Below are positions 23,954-31,192 of a stretch of 33,395 nt of DNA, piece after piece (within the stretch, counting starts at the first letter, position 1; each line of letters starts with the position of its first letter). A program made the position numbers and the translations under genes. The notes below the pieces were generated by a model. That model was not told the DNA's origin, did no database searches, and saw only the letters and a list, made by a program, of their open reading frames with translations. This DNA is from DATHWB01 sp040902855 (GTDB lineage: Bacteria > Actinomycetota > Acidimicrobiia > Spongiisociales > ZC4RG35). The DNA lies in contig JBBDWN010000060.1 in the NCBI GenBank assembly GCA_040902855.1, positions 1 through 33,395 on the forward strand. The letters are read 5' to 3'.

Positions 23954-23957
23954 GCAC
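23807..23957 (+). repeat. Direct repeat copy 2 (DUF1295 3' end)
   Basis: Partner of 21380-21530, same length, about 12 substitutions, several of them changing residues (for example Arg to His twice). The longest identical run between copies is under 30 bp, shorter than the likely 55-mer of the assembler, which argues against a repeat-induced misjoin. Confidence 0.85.
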
Positions 23958-25278
23958 AGGCATCGTCTGGTTCCGCAAGGACCTGCGGCTGCGGGACAAC
24001 CCGGCATGGGCTGGGGCCACGAACGATCACGAACACGTCGTCGCGCTCTTCGTCGTCGATCCCGCCCTGTGGAATAGGGTCAGCGACCGCAGGGTCGCGC
24101 TGGCAGCCGGGCACCTGCGAAAACTCGACGAGTCGCTCCGAGACCTGGGAGGCCGTCTTCGGATCGAGATCGGAGATCCGCGCAAGGTGGTTCCCGAAGT
24201 GGCCTCGTCGACCGGCGCGGAGATCGTCACAGCCAACGCAGACGTCACGCGATACGCCATGGAGCGGGACGAGACCGTCGCCAGCCGGGTCGAACTCGAA
24301 CTCCACCACGGCACCCTCGTGCACCCGCCCGGTTCGATCCTGACCCAGGGGGGCGACCGCTATCGGGTGTTCACGCCTTTCAGCCGGCGATGGTTCGAAA
24401 CGTCCCCGCCCCGCCTGGGCGAGCCCGGCAACGCCCGGGTCGCCGGCGAAGCAGGTCGCGAGATGCCGGAGACAGATCCTCCGCCGCTCGAACCGGGTGA
24501 AGAGGCGGCGTACGCCAGGCTGGAGGCCTTCGATCCGGCGAGATACCCCGAAGAACGCGATCGGCCCGACCTCGATTCGACGTCGCGCCTGTCGATCGAT
24601 CTCAAATACGGCGTCATCTCGCCCCTCGGAATCCTCGATCACATCGGGGTCGAATCCGACGGCGCCCGCGCCTTCGTCCGTCAACTGGCGTGGCGTGACT
24701 TCTACGCCCACCTGCTCGACGAAAACCCCGATCTGGTCGACCGGGCCATGAAGCCGGGATACGACCGGATCGCCTGGAGGGATGACCCGGAAGGCTTCGA
24801 GGCCTGGACCCGGGGCATGACCGGCTATCCCCTGGTCGACGCCGGAATGCGGCAACTGCTCGCCGAGGGCTGGTTGCACAACCGGGTGCGGATGGTGACG
24901 GCTTCGTTGCTCGTCAAGGATCTGCTGGTCGACTGGCGCAAGGGCGAACGGTGGTTCCGCCGCCAGCTCCTCGACGGCGACGTGTCCCAGAACGTCGGCA
25001 ACTGGCAGTGGGTAGCCGGAACCGGCGCAGACGCCGCCCCCTATTTCAGGGTGTTCAACCCCGTCTCCCAGTCGAAGAAGTTCGATCCCGACGGTGACTA
25101 CATCCGCCGATGGGTGCCCGAACTCGCCGCGGTCCCGGCCGAGTTCGTCCACGAACCCTGGACCGCCGGGCCACTCGACCTTGCCTCTTGGGGCGCCGAG
25201 GCCTATCCCGCCCCCATCGTCGACCATGCCGAGGCACGCGAGCGCGCCCTCGACACCTACAAGGTGGGCATCGGCTGA
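23950..25278 (+). CDS. phr: Class I deoxyribodipyrimidine photolyase
   Basis: Light-driven repair of cyclobutane pyrimidine dimers using FAD. Seen: 442 aa; antenna domain starting STGIVWFRKDLRLRDNPAW; FAD-binding domain with STSRLSIDLKYGVISP, QLAWRDFYAHLL, DAGMRQLLAEGWLHNRVRM, VKDLLVDWRKGERWF and NVGNWQWVAGTGADAAPYF; KFDPDGDYIRRWVPEL near the end. This pattern is the CPD photolyase type rather than a plant-type cryptochrome. GTG 23950 starts inside the DUF1295-tail stop (GTGA overlap). It ends 7 bp from the convergent carH-like gene. It would originally have been the fifth gene of the sigma-factor operon. Confidence 0.95.
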   Translation: MSTGIVWFRKDLRLRDNPAWAGATNDHEHVVALFVVDPALWNRVSDRRVALAAGHLRKLDESLRDLGGRLRIEIGDPRKVVPEVASSTGAEIVTANADVTRYAMERDETVASRVELELHHGTLVHPPGSILTQGGDRYRVFTPFSRRWFETSPPRLGEPGNARVAGEAGREMPETDPPPLEPGEEAAYARLEAFDPARYPEERDRPDLDSTSRLSIDLKYGVISPLGILDHIGVESDGARAFVRQLAWRDFYAHLLDENPDLVDRAMKPGYDRIAWRDDPEGFEAWTRGMTGYPLVDAGMRQLLAEGWLHNRVRMVTASLLVKDLLVDWRKGERWFRRQLLDGDVSQNVGNWQWVAGTGADAAPYFRVFNPVSQSKKFDPDGDYIRRWVPELAAVPAEFVHEPWTAGPLDLASWGAEAYPAPIVDHAEARERALDTYKVGIG

Positions 25279-25285
25279 TCGGGGG

Positions 25286-26095
25286 TCAGGTCAGGAGTTC
25301 GACCAGAAGGTCGGCGGCAAGGACTGCGTCGGGAGCGAAGGCGTGTGCACCAATCGCCTTCGCCTGGTTTTCGGTTCGGAACGCCCGCCCACCGACGATC
25401 ACGACGAGGTCGGGATGGTTCTCCCTGATGGCCGCGATGACCTCGGCGCACGCGTCGAGATTCTCGGTGGAGACGACGGACAGGCACACGGCACGCAGGT
25501 CGTCGAGTCTCTCCAGAGCCCGGATAAGGCTGTCGATCGGGAGGTCGGGACCCAACTCGAGCACTTCGAACCCGCGGCCCCTGACGACGTCGGAGACCAT
25601 CGCCACCCCGAACCCGTGCCGTTCCCCAGGCGGGGTGGTCGCCACCACCACCCCCTTGCTCCTCCCACGTCTCGCGAACCGCGGACCGAGCTTTCCGATG
25701 AGGCGACCCGCTACCGCACTCGCCAGATGTTCGTCCTCCACTTCCAATTCGCCCGCGGCCCAACGCTCCCCGATCACTGTCATCGCCGGCGAGATGATCT
25801 GTGCGTATACCGACTCGGGGCTCGCTCCGGACGCCATGGCGGCCTCGATGACAGACCAGGATCCGACGCTGTCACCGGCCTGCATCCGGGCGACGAGGCG
25901 TTCGACCCACGGCGTATCGCCGGACTCGGGTCGACCGGCCTGAGGACGGGCGAACGCCTCGAGATCGGAGGCGGCCACTCGCCACGAACCGCCGGTCTTG
26001 GCGGCCGGGAGGAGTCCGAGCCGCACGTAGCGGTACATGGTCATGTAGTGGACACCGAGGTGGTCCGCAGCCTCCTGGAGGGTGAAATCGGCCAT
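25286..26095 (-). CDS. CarH/LitR-like B12-binding transcriptional regulator
   Basis: 269 aa. Seen: N-terminal excisionase/MerR-type winged HTH (residues 3-50: TLQEAADHLGVHYMTMYRYV, GGSWRVAASDLEAF); a helical domain with Trp112-x9-Glu122-His123 (WAAGELEVEDEH), the Wx9EH motif of AdoCbl-dependent CarH photoreceptors; a B12-binding Rossmann domain with Glu158-x-His160-x-x-Gly163 (ERHGFG), where the His is the lower cobalt ligand; then GFEVLELGPDLP and VVIVGG. In Thermus CarH the residue after the Trp is His132, the second cobalt ligand after illumination; here it is Ala113. Convergent with photolyase, divergent from whiB-like. Likely a light- or B12-responsive repressor. Confidence 0.88.
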   Translation of the reverse strand: MADFTLQEAADHLGVHYMTMYRYVRLGLLPAAKTGGSWRVAASDLEAFARPQAGRPESGDTPWVERLVARMQAGDSVGSWSVIEAAMASGASPESVYAQIISPAMTVIGERWAAGELEVEDEHLASAVAGRLIGKLGPRFARRGRSKGVVVATTPPGERHGFGVAMVSDVVRGRGFEVLELGPDLPIDSLIRALERLDDLRAVCLSVVSTENLDACAEVIAAIRENHPDLVVIVGGRAFRTENQAKAIGAHAFAPDAVLAADLLVELLT

Positions 26096-26152
26096 CGGAT
26101 CGCTACCTCTTCGGCTTTCTGGAGGGTCGTCGGATTCTCAACAGAATTCCAA

Positions 26153-26192
26153 CTATTTAGTGCGAAATTTAGGAATTACTACTAAAGTAGTA
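26153..26192. promoter_or_regulatory. Double inverted-repeat region between carH-like and whiB-like genes
   Basis: ATTTAG half-sites at 26155-26160 and 26167-26172 (12 bp apart) and a perfect 16-bp palindrome TACTACT-AA-AGTAGTA at 26177-26192 lie about 58 bp from the regulator start and 45 bp from the whiB-like start. CTATTTAGTGC (26153-26163) is identical to 18400-18410 upstream of the sigma gene. The TTTAG/CTAAA core occurs three times here. Expected to be the operator for the divergent promoters; the binding protein is inferred to be the B12 regulator. Confidence 0.65.
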
Positions 26193-26236
26193 GACAACCG
26201 CCCAGATACCAAGACACCGCCAGGAGTGCGACCGCA

Positions 26237-26539
26237 ATGGACATCACCACAGAAATCGCTCTCGACGAGGAGTTACTCGTCCTCGAATGGCGCGACCTCG
26301 CCGCCTGCAACGGGTTCGACCCCGAGCTCTTCTTCCCGGCAGGCGAGACCGGTCCCGCCGCCGACCAGATCCGCCAGGCGAAGCGCGTCTGCGCCGGATG
26401 CGAAGTCCAGGACGACTGCCTCACCTACGCCATCGAGACCAACCAGGTCTCAGGCGTGTGGGGCGGGCTGACCGAAGACGAACGACGCCCGGTGCGTCGC
26501 CGCTGGCTGGCCGAACGCCGGCGCCGCCACCTGTCCTGA
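26237..26539 (+). CDS. WhiB-like (Wbl) iron-sulfur regulator
   Basis: 100 aa. Seen: four Cys ligands for a [4Fe-4S] cluster, Cys24 (LAACNGFDPELFFP), Cys52 and Cys55 (VCAGC) and Cys61 (DDC); the turn motif GVWGGL (73-78); a basic C-terminus ending RRRWLAERRRRHLS. Wbl proteins sense O2 or NO and act with the principal sigma factor. AGGAG at 26222-26226 lies 10 nt before ATG 26237. The shared operator upstream suggests co-control with the sigma-factor operon. The orthologous class (WhiB1, 2, 7 and so on) is not decided. Confidence 0.94.
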   Translation: MDITTEIALDEELLVLEWRDLAACNGFDPELFFPAGETGPAADQIRQAKRVCAGCEVQDDCLTYAIETNQVSGVWGGLTEDERRPVRRRWLAERRRRHLS

Positions 26540-26638
26540 CCTCGCTCGTGGATCCGGCCGTCGCCGTGGCGAACACGCCTCGGTGATGTTCTCGACGTCG
26601 CCTTTTGGGGGCCGACTCGAACCGAGAGGACGACCGCC

Positions 26639-26644
26639 TAGCAT
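26639..26644 (+). promoter_or_regulatory. -10 hexamer for leaderless purA
   Basis: TAGCAT followed by 8 nt and the ATG at 26653, without a ribosome binding site. I see no convincing -35. Confidence 0.5.
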
Positions 26645-26652
26645 CCCGACCG

Positions 26653-27924
26653 ATGCCTGCCACGATCGTTCTGGGAGCACAGTGGGGTGACGAAGGCAAG
26701 GGCCGGGTCACAGACTCGTTCGCCGAATCCGCCGACTTCGTCGTCCGCTATCAAGGCGGAAACAACGCGGGACACACTCTCATCATCGGCGAAGAACGGT
26801 TCGCCCTTTCACTGATCCCCAGCGGCGTGATGTACCCCGACTGCACACCGGTGATCGGCTCCGGTTGTGTGATCGACCCCAAGGTTCTGCTCGCCGAGAT
26901 CGACATGCTCGCCAGCCGCGGCGTCGACGCCGGGCGGCTGCGCATCTCCGGCAACGCACACCTGATCATGCCGTATCACCGCAAACTGGACGCGGTCATG
27001 GAGCGTCACCTTGGCAAGCACAACATCGGGACGACCAAGAAGGGAATCGGACCGGCGTACACCGACAAGTACTCCCGGCGGGGGATCCGGGTCCAAGACC
27101 TCTACGACCCGAAGATCTTTCGGGACAAGGTCGAGGCCGCCCTGGAAGACACGAACAAGGTGCTGGCCAGGGTCTACAACCAGTTGGCGATGGATCCCGA
27201 GAAGATCGCCGACGAGTACCTCGGCTACGCCGATCGACTCTTGCCATACGTCACCGACACCTCCCTCGAACTGTGGGAAGCGCTCGCCGAAGGCAAGCAC
27301 GTCCTGTTCGAGGGTGCGCAGGGCACGTTGCTCGACATCGACCATGGCACCTACCCATTCGTCACCTCCTCGAACCCGACGGCAGGCGGAGCACCGGTGG
27401 GCTCCGGAATCGGACCCAAGGCGATCGATCGGATCGTCGGCGTCGCCAAGGCGTACATCTCGCGGGTCGGCACCGGTCCGTTTCCGACAGAACTGAGCGA
27501 CGAGATCGGCGACATGATGATCGAACTCGGCGGCGAGTATGGAACCGTCACCGGCCGCCGCCGACGGTGCGGATGGCTCGACCTGGTGGCGCTCCGCTAC
27601 GCCGTGCGCATCAACAGCCTCACCGAACTGTTCATCACGAAACTCGACATCCTCTCGGCGTTCGACACCATCAAGGTGGCGACGGCGTACGAGTCGGACG
27701 GTGAGCGGTACGACGAATTCCCCCGTCAGCAACGGGTCCTCTACAAGTGCACGCCGATATACGACGAACTCCCCGGCTGGAATGTGGACATCACCGCCTG
27801 TCGCACCGAGTCCGACCTGCCCACCAAAGCCAGGGAGTACATCGAGTACATCGAACGACGGGCTGGCGTTCCCGTCACTTTCGTCTCGGTCGGGCCCGAG
27901 CGTCAGCAGATGCTCGCCCGGTGA
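26653..27924 (+). CDS. purA: Adenylosuccinate synthetase
   Basis: Converts IMP, aspartate and GTP to adenylosuccinate in AMP synthesis. Seen: 423 aa; start MPATIVLGAQWGDEGKGRVT with the GDEGKG P-loop and catalytic Asp13; GGNNAGHTL with His41; HNIGTTKKGIGPAYTDKYSR; LFEGAQGTLLDIDHGTYPFV; TGRRRRCGWLDLVALRYA. ATG 26653 is chosen over an extension to 26605 because the family N-terminus is exact and the hexamer TAGCAT fits. Its TGA overlaps the GTG of purD. Confidence 0.97.
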   Translation: MPATIVLGAQWGDEGKGRVTDSFAESADFVVRYQGGNNAGHTLIIGEERFALSLIPSGVMYPDCTPVIGSGCVIDPKVLLAEIDMLASRGVDAGRLRISGNAHLIMPYHRKLDAVMERHLGKHNIGTTKKGIGPAYTDKYSRRGIRVQDLYDPKIFRDKVEAALEDTNKVLARVYNQLAMDPEKIADEYLGYADRLLPYVTDTSLELWEALAEGKHVLFEGAQGTLLDIDHGTYPFVTSSNPTAGGAPVGSGIGPKAIDRIVGVAKAYISRVGTGPFPTELSDEIGDMMIELGGEYGTVTGRRRRCGWLDLVALRYAVRINSLTELFITKLDILSAFDTIKVATAYESDGERYDEFPRQQRVLYKCTPIYDELPGWNVDITACRTESDLPTKAREYIEYIERRAGVPVTFVSVGPERQQMLAR

Positions 27925-29168
27925 AGGTCCTGCTCGTCGGGTCAGGAGCGCGTGAGCACGCCCTTGCCTGGAAACTGAGCCAGAGTCCGCATCTCGAACG
28001 CCTCTTCCTGCTTGGGGGCAATCCGGGGATGGAGGGACTGGGCGACACGATCGAAGGCGTGGGTGCCACCGACGTCGGCGCCGTTGCGATGGTGGCTGCC
28101 GCCCAGAGCGTCGACCTGGCTGTCATCGGTCCGGAAGCACCTCTGGCTGCCGGGGTGGCCGACGCCCTGACGCGGGCGGGAGTGCCGACCTTCGGACCGA
28201 CGCGGTCCGCCGCCCGCCTGGAGGCGTCGAAGTCCTTCGCCAAGGAGGTGATGACGAGTGCCGGCGTACCGACTGCGGCTGCGGACGCGTTCACCGAGCC
28301 AACTCGGGCCCACCAGCATGTCGATCGGAGCGAGGGCCCGTACGTGGTGAAGGCCGACGGTCTCGCCGCGGGAAAAGGCGTCCTGGTCACCACCTCGCGC
28401 CGTGAGGCGCACGCATGGATCGACAAGTGCTTCGAAGGCGGATTCGGCGCGGCGGGCGCAGTAGTGGTCATCGAAGAGTTCCTCGACGGACCGGAGTTGT
28501 CCGTGTTCGCGATCTGCGACGGCACCCGATTTCTGACCCTGCAGCCCGCCCGCGACTACAAGCGACTGGGCGACGCCGACACCGGTCCGAACACCGGCGG
28601 CATGGGGAGCTTCTCGCCGGTCGAGCTTCCGTCCGAGCTGCTCCCGACAGTCGAACGTGAGGTGATCGAACCGACGATCCGCTTCATGGCCGAATCCGGG
28701 AACCCCTACGTCGGGTTCCTGTATGTCGGGCTGGCCCTCACCGACACAGGTCCGAAGGTGATCGAATACAACTGCCGGCTGGGTGATCCCGAGACCCAGG
28801 TGGTCCTCCCGCGAATGTCCAGTGACCTCCTGCCGATCCTCGCCGGGGCGGCCGCCGGGAGTCTCGGAGCCGACACGATCGAGTGGCGAGACGAGGCTGC
28901 CGTGAACGTCGTTCTCGCCTCGGCCGGCTATCCCGAGTCACCCCGTTCCGGCGACGCGATCACAGGCCTCGACGAAGTCGGCGACGACGTCCTCATCTTC
29001 CATGCAGGGACACGCCGCCTCGAGGGCCGAGTCCGCACTGCCGGCGGGCGGGTCCTGTCTGTCGTGGGGCTCGGAGCAGACCTGGCCCTTGCCCGTGAAG
29101 CCGCCTACGCCGGGGTGTCCCAGATCAGATTCAAGGGAGTGCACTACCGCACCGACATCGCCCGGTAG
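27921..29168 (+). CDS. purD: Phosphoribosylamine-glycine ligase (GAR synthetase)
   Basis: ATP-grasp enzyme of purine synthesis. Seen: 415 aa; N-terminal VKVLLVGSGAREHALAWKLS; LAVIGPEAPLAAGVADAL; ATP-grasp lid YVVKADGLAAGKGVLV; EEFLDGPELSVFAICDG; GPNTGGMGSFSPVE; metal site VIEYNCRLGDPETQVVLPRM; C-terminal RFKGVHYRTDIAR. GTG start in a GTGA overlap with purA; the two form a purine operon. Confidence 0.97.
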   Translation: MKVLLVGSGAREHALAWKLSQSPHLERLFLLGGNPGMEGLGDTIEGVGATDVGAVAMVAAAQSVDLAVIGPEAPLAAGVADALTRAGVPTFGPTRSAARLEASKSFAKEVMTSAGVPTAAADAFTEPTRAHQHVDRSEGPYVVKADGLAAGKGVLVTTSRREAHAWIDKCFEGGFGAAGAVVVIEEFLDGPELSVFAICDGTRFLTLQPARDYKRLGDADTGPNTGGMGSFSPVELPSELLPTVEREVIEPTIRFMAESGNPYVGFLYVGLALTDTGPKVIEYNCRLGDPETQVVLPRMSSDLLPILAGAAAGSLGADTIEWRDEAAVNVVLASAGYPESPRSGDAITGLDEVGDDVLIFHAGTRRLEGRVRTAGGRVLSVVGLGADLALAREAAYAGVSQIRFKGVHYRTDIAR

Positions 29169-29406
29169 CGGGCAAGTCCCTCCAGGAGCGAAGCGACGTT
29201 GGGGGGACCGACGGCTGCTTTGAGCCGTCGAGGGGGGCGTGAGCGTCAGCGAACTCGTCGATCGCCTCTGACGCGGAGTGAATCGACGGGTCTGACAGCT
29301 TCGCGGACGGCCCCCCTCGGCCTCGCAAAGCCTCGGCCACTCCCCCCAACACTCCCTCGCAAAGCCTCGGTCGCGAGGGGGAGAGATAGCCTCTGACGCG
29401 ACCGCG
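29169..29406. repeat. Repeat-rich intergenic spacer
   Basis: No gene. Contains a 16-bp perfect direct repeat CCTCGCAAAGCCTCGG (29321-29336 and 29355-29370), a 12-bp direct repeat GCCTCTGACGCG (29264-29275 and 29389-29400), and a 10-bp inverted repeat GTTGGGGGGA / TCCCCCCAAC (29198-29207 and 29341-29350). G- and C-tracts are frequent. Looks like a dispersed intergenic repeat element or a folded transcript end between convergent purD and ycaQ-like genes. Confidence 0.6.
29209..29230 (+). terminator. Hairpin after purD (possible terminator)
   Basis: CGACGGCT, loop GCTTTG, AGCCGTCG: a perfect 8-bp stem 41 bp after the purD stop. No U-tract follows, so intrinsic termination is uncertain; high-GC actinobacteria often use hairpins of this kind. 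Confidence 0.4.
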
Positions 29407-30591
29407 CTAGAGCGGGATGTGAGCGGCCAGGTCTCCGTGTGGGCGGACCTCGATCGACCTCAACCCGTGCCATCGAGCCATCGACTCCAACTGTGGGAGG
29501 ACTTCACGGCCGACACGCACCGGGTCGGACCCCGGCTCGGCGAATGCCCCCTGCACCAGGAGCACCCCGGCCGATCGATCCGCCTTCAGGTCCACCCGGC
29601 CGACGAGCTCGCCGTCCAGGAGGAACGGCAGGACGTAGTAGCCGTGGACCCGGCGTTCTCGCGGGACGTAGATCTCGATCCGGTAGTGAAAGCCGAACAG
29701 GCGCTCGGCCCGATCCCGGAACCAGACGACAGGATCGAACGGCGCGAGCAATGCTCCGCCCGAGATCGAGCGGGGCACGGTGAGTTCCGGGTCCATATAG
29801 ACCGGGCCGGGCCATCCGTCGACCGTGACTTCGGAGATGTCCCCGGATGCCGCCAGGGCGGCGAGGACGGGACGAGCGGTAGAGACCTTGATCCGGTAGT
29901 AGTCGGCCAGGTCAGCCGCCGTCCCAATTCCGTGGTGACGTACGGCATCCCGGAGGAGACGGCGAATGCCCTCGGCTTCGTCGACTTCCTGGTCCCGAAC
30001 CGATGCGGGAATCACCCGCTCGGTAAGGTCGTAGAGACGGGTGAAGTTCGGGCGGTCGGCGATCGCGATCTCACCTCGGACGAACAGCCACTCGAGAGCG
30101 AGCTTGCCGGGGCCGTAACCCCACCAGGGTCCGGTGCGAGTCCCACCATCGGACAACTCGCCGACTCGGAGCGGCCCCGAGTCTCGCACCTCGGCGAGTA
30201 CCCGTTCCACGAACTCGGGTTGGTCGGTGATGATCTTCTCGATCGACTTCCACGGATGGCTCCGTCGCATCCGATGGGCGACATGCGGCCAGCGCTCGAT
30301 GGCGGTGAGAGAGGCCTCGTGCACCCAGTATTCGAAGAGTTCGCCCGACTGCCACAGCCAGCGGTCGAGGGCGTCACGGTCGTAGGGTCCGAGACGGGCG
30401 AAGAACGGCATGTAGTGCGCCCTGGCGATGACGTTCACCGAGTCGAGTTGGACCACGCCGATCCGCGACAGCACCCGTCGAAAGTGACGCACATCGGGTG
30501 CAGACTTGGGAGCGAGGTCGGCGAACCCCTGGGCGCCGAGCGCGAGACGACGAGCGCGCTCGAGGCTGATTCGAGGAGGGGTGCCGACCAT
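29407..30591 (-). CDS. YcaQ-type DNA interstrand-crosslink glycosylase
   Basis: Winged-helix DNA glycosylase family that unhooks alkylated crosslinks (E. coli YcaQ). Seen: 394 aa; VVQLDSVNVIARAHYMPFFA with the catalytic QxD-type motif at Gln48-Asp50; LFEYWVHEASLTAIERWPHV; GPWWGYGPGKLALEWLFVRG; LLAPFDPVVWFRDRAERLF; C-terminal DLKADRSAGVLLVQGAF. ATG 30591 fits the family N-terminus; the frame upstream to 30837 is unrelated. TACGCT 8 nt before the ATG suggests a leaderless message. With the photolyase it is the second DNA-repair gene in the window, but it is not linked to that operon. Confidence 0.9.
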   Translation of the reverse strand: MVGTPPRISLERARRLALGAQGFADLAPKSAPDVRHFRRVLSRIGVVQLDSVNVIARAHYMPFFARLGPYDRDALDRWLWQSGELFEYWVHEASLTAIERWPHVAHRMRRSHPWKSIEKIITDQPEFVERVLAEVRDSGPLRVGELSDGGTRTGPWWGYGPGKLALEWLFVRGEIAIADRPNFTRLYDLTERVIPASVRDQEVDEAEGIRRLLRDAVRHHGIGTAADLADYYRIKVSTARPVLAALAASGDISEVTVDGWPGPVYMDPELTVPRSISGGALLAPFDPVVWFRDRAERLFGFHYRIEIYVPRERRVHGYYVLPFLLDGELVGRVDLKADRSAGVLLVQGAFAEPGSDPVRVGREVLPQLESMARWHGLRSIEVRPHGDLAAHIPL

Positions 30592-30676
30592 GCCAGCGGA
30601 GCGTAGAGCCCCAGCGATACGAGAACTCGGCGAACCTTGACCATCTCGATGTGGAAGTCTCGGAGGGCCTGCGTCG

Positions 30677-31171
30677 CTACAACTCCAGCTTCTCGAGGTG
30701 TTCGGGGCAGATGAACTTGACGGCCGCACCGAGCACCACCCCGCCGAGCAACAAGTCGTCCTCGGTCGGGGTCCGCCCGTCGACAAACAGAGCGGCCACC
30801 CAACCACGCAGGACATCGATGGGACCGAATCCCTCATCGAGCAGACCGCAGAAGAGCACTCCGGTGTTGAACAGGGACTCCGCTTCCTCGAACGCCGCGC
30901 CCTCCAACCCTGTCCCCTCCAGACCGTGATCGATGGCGGCCAGATACAGCGCCAGGGTGGGGATATTCTCGGCTGAGTAGGTCGGCAACGTCGTGGTGGT
31001 AGAGGTGGTAGAGGTGGTAGAGGTGGTCGATGTCGTCGTCGTGGTCGACACAGAGATCGGCTTGGACGTTGTCGACGTAGACGTCTCCGCCTGAGGCGCA
31101 GAACACGCCACCAGACCGAAAATCAGGGTCGTCGAAACCAGCCGGAAGATCACCGTGATCAGGCTACGCAC
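30677..31171 (-). CDS. DUF732-like lipoprotein
   Basis: 164 aa. Seen: signal peptide with lipobox LVAC (Cys23); a Ser/Thr-rich linker (about residues 28-62) encoded partly by a 9-bp tandem repeat; then a small helical domain with two Cys, LFNTGVLFCGLLDEGF and VKFICPEHLEKLEL, like the paired Cys of the DUF732 domain common in actinobacterial exported proteins. GTG start. Function unknown; it lies upstream of the ycaQ-like gene and downstream of the LCP gene on the same strand. Confidence 0.75.
   Translation of the reverse strand: MRSLITVIFRLVSTTLIFGLVACSAPQAETSTSTTSKPISVSTTTTTSTTSTTSTTSTTTTLPTYSAENIPTLALYLAAIDHGLEGTGLEGAAFEEAESLFNTGVLFCGLLDEGFGPIDVLRGWVAALFVDGRTPTEDDLLLGGVVLGAAVKFICPEHLEKLEL
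30995..31030. repeat. 9-bp microsatellite in the lipoprotein linker
   Basis: Four tandem GGTGGTAGA units (the fourth has one change, GGTGGTCGA). On the coding strand they add Thr-Ser-Thr triplets. Unit gain or loss keeps the frame and would change linker length. Confidence 0.9.
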
Positions 31172-31192
31172 AACGGTGCTGACGACAGAGGC

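Noticed and set aside
30961..31080. Possible CRISPR-like or minisatellite array
   Set aside because: Units are 9 bp without spacers and encode a Ser/Thr linker in a lipoprotein.
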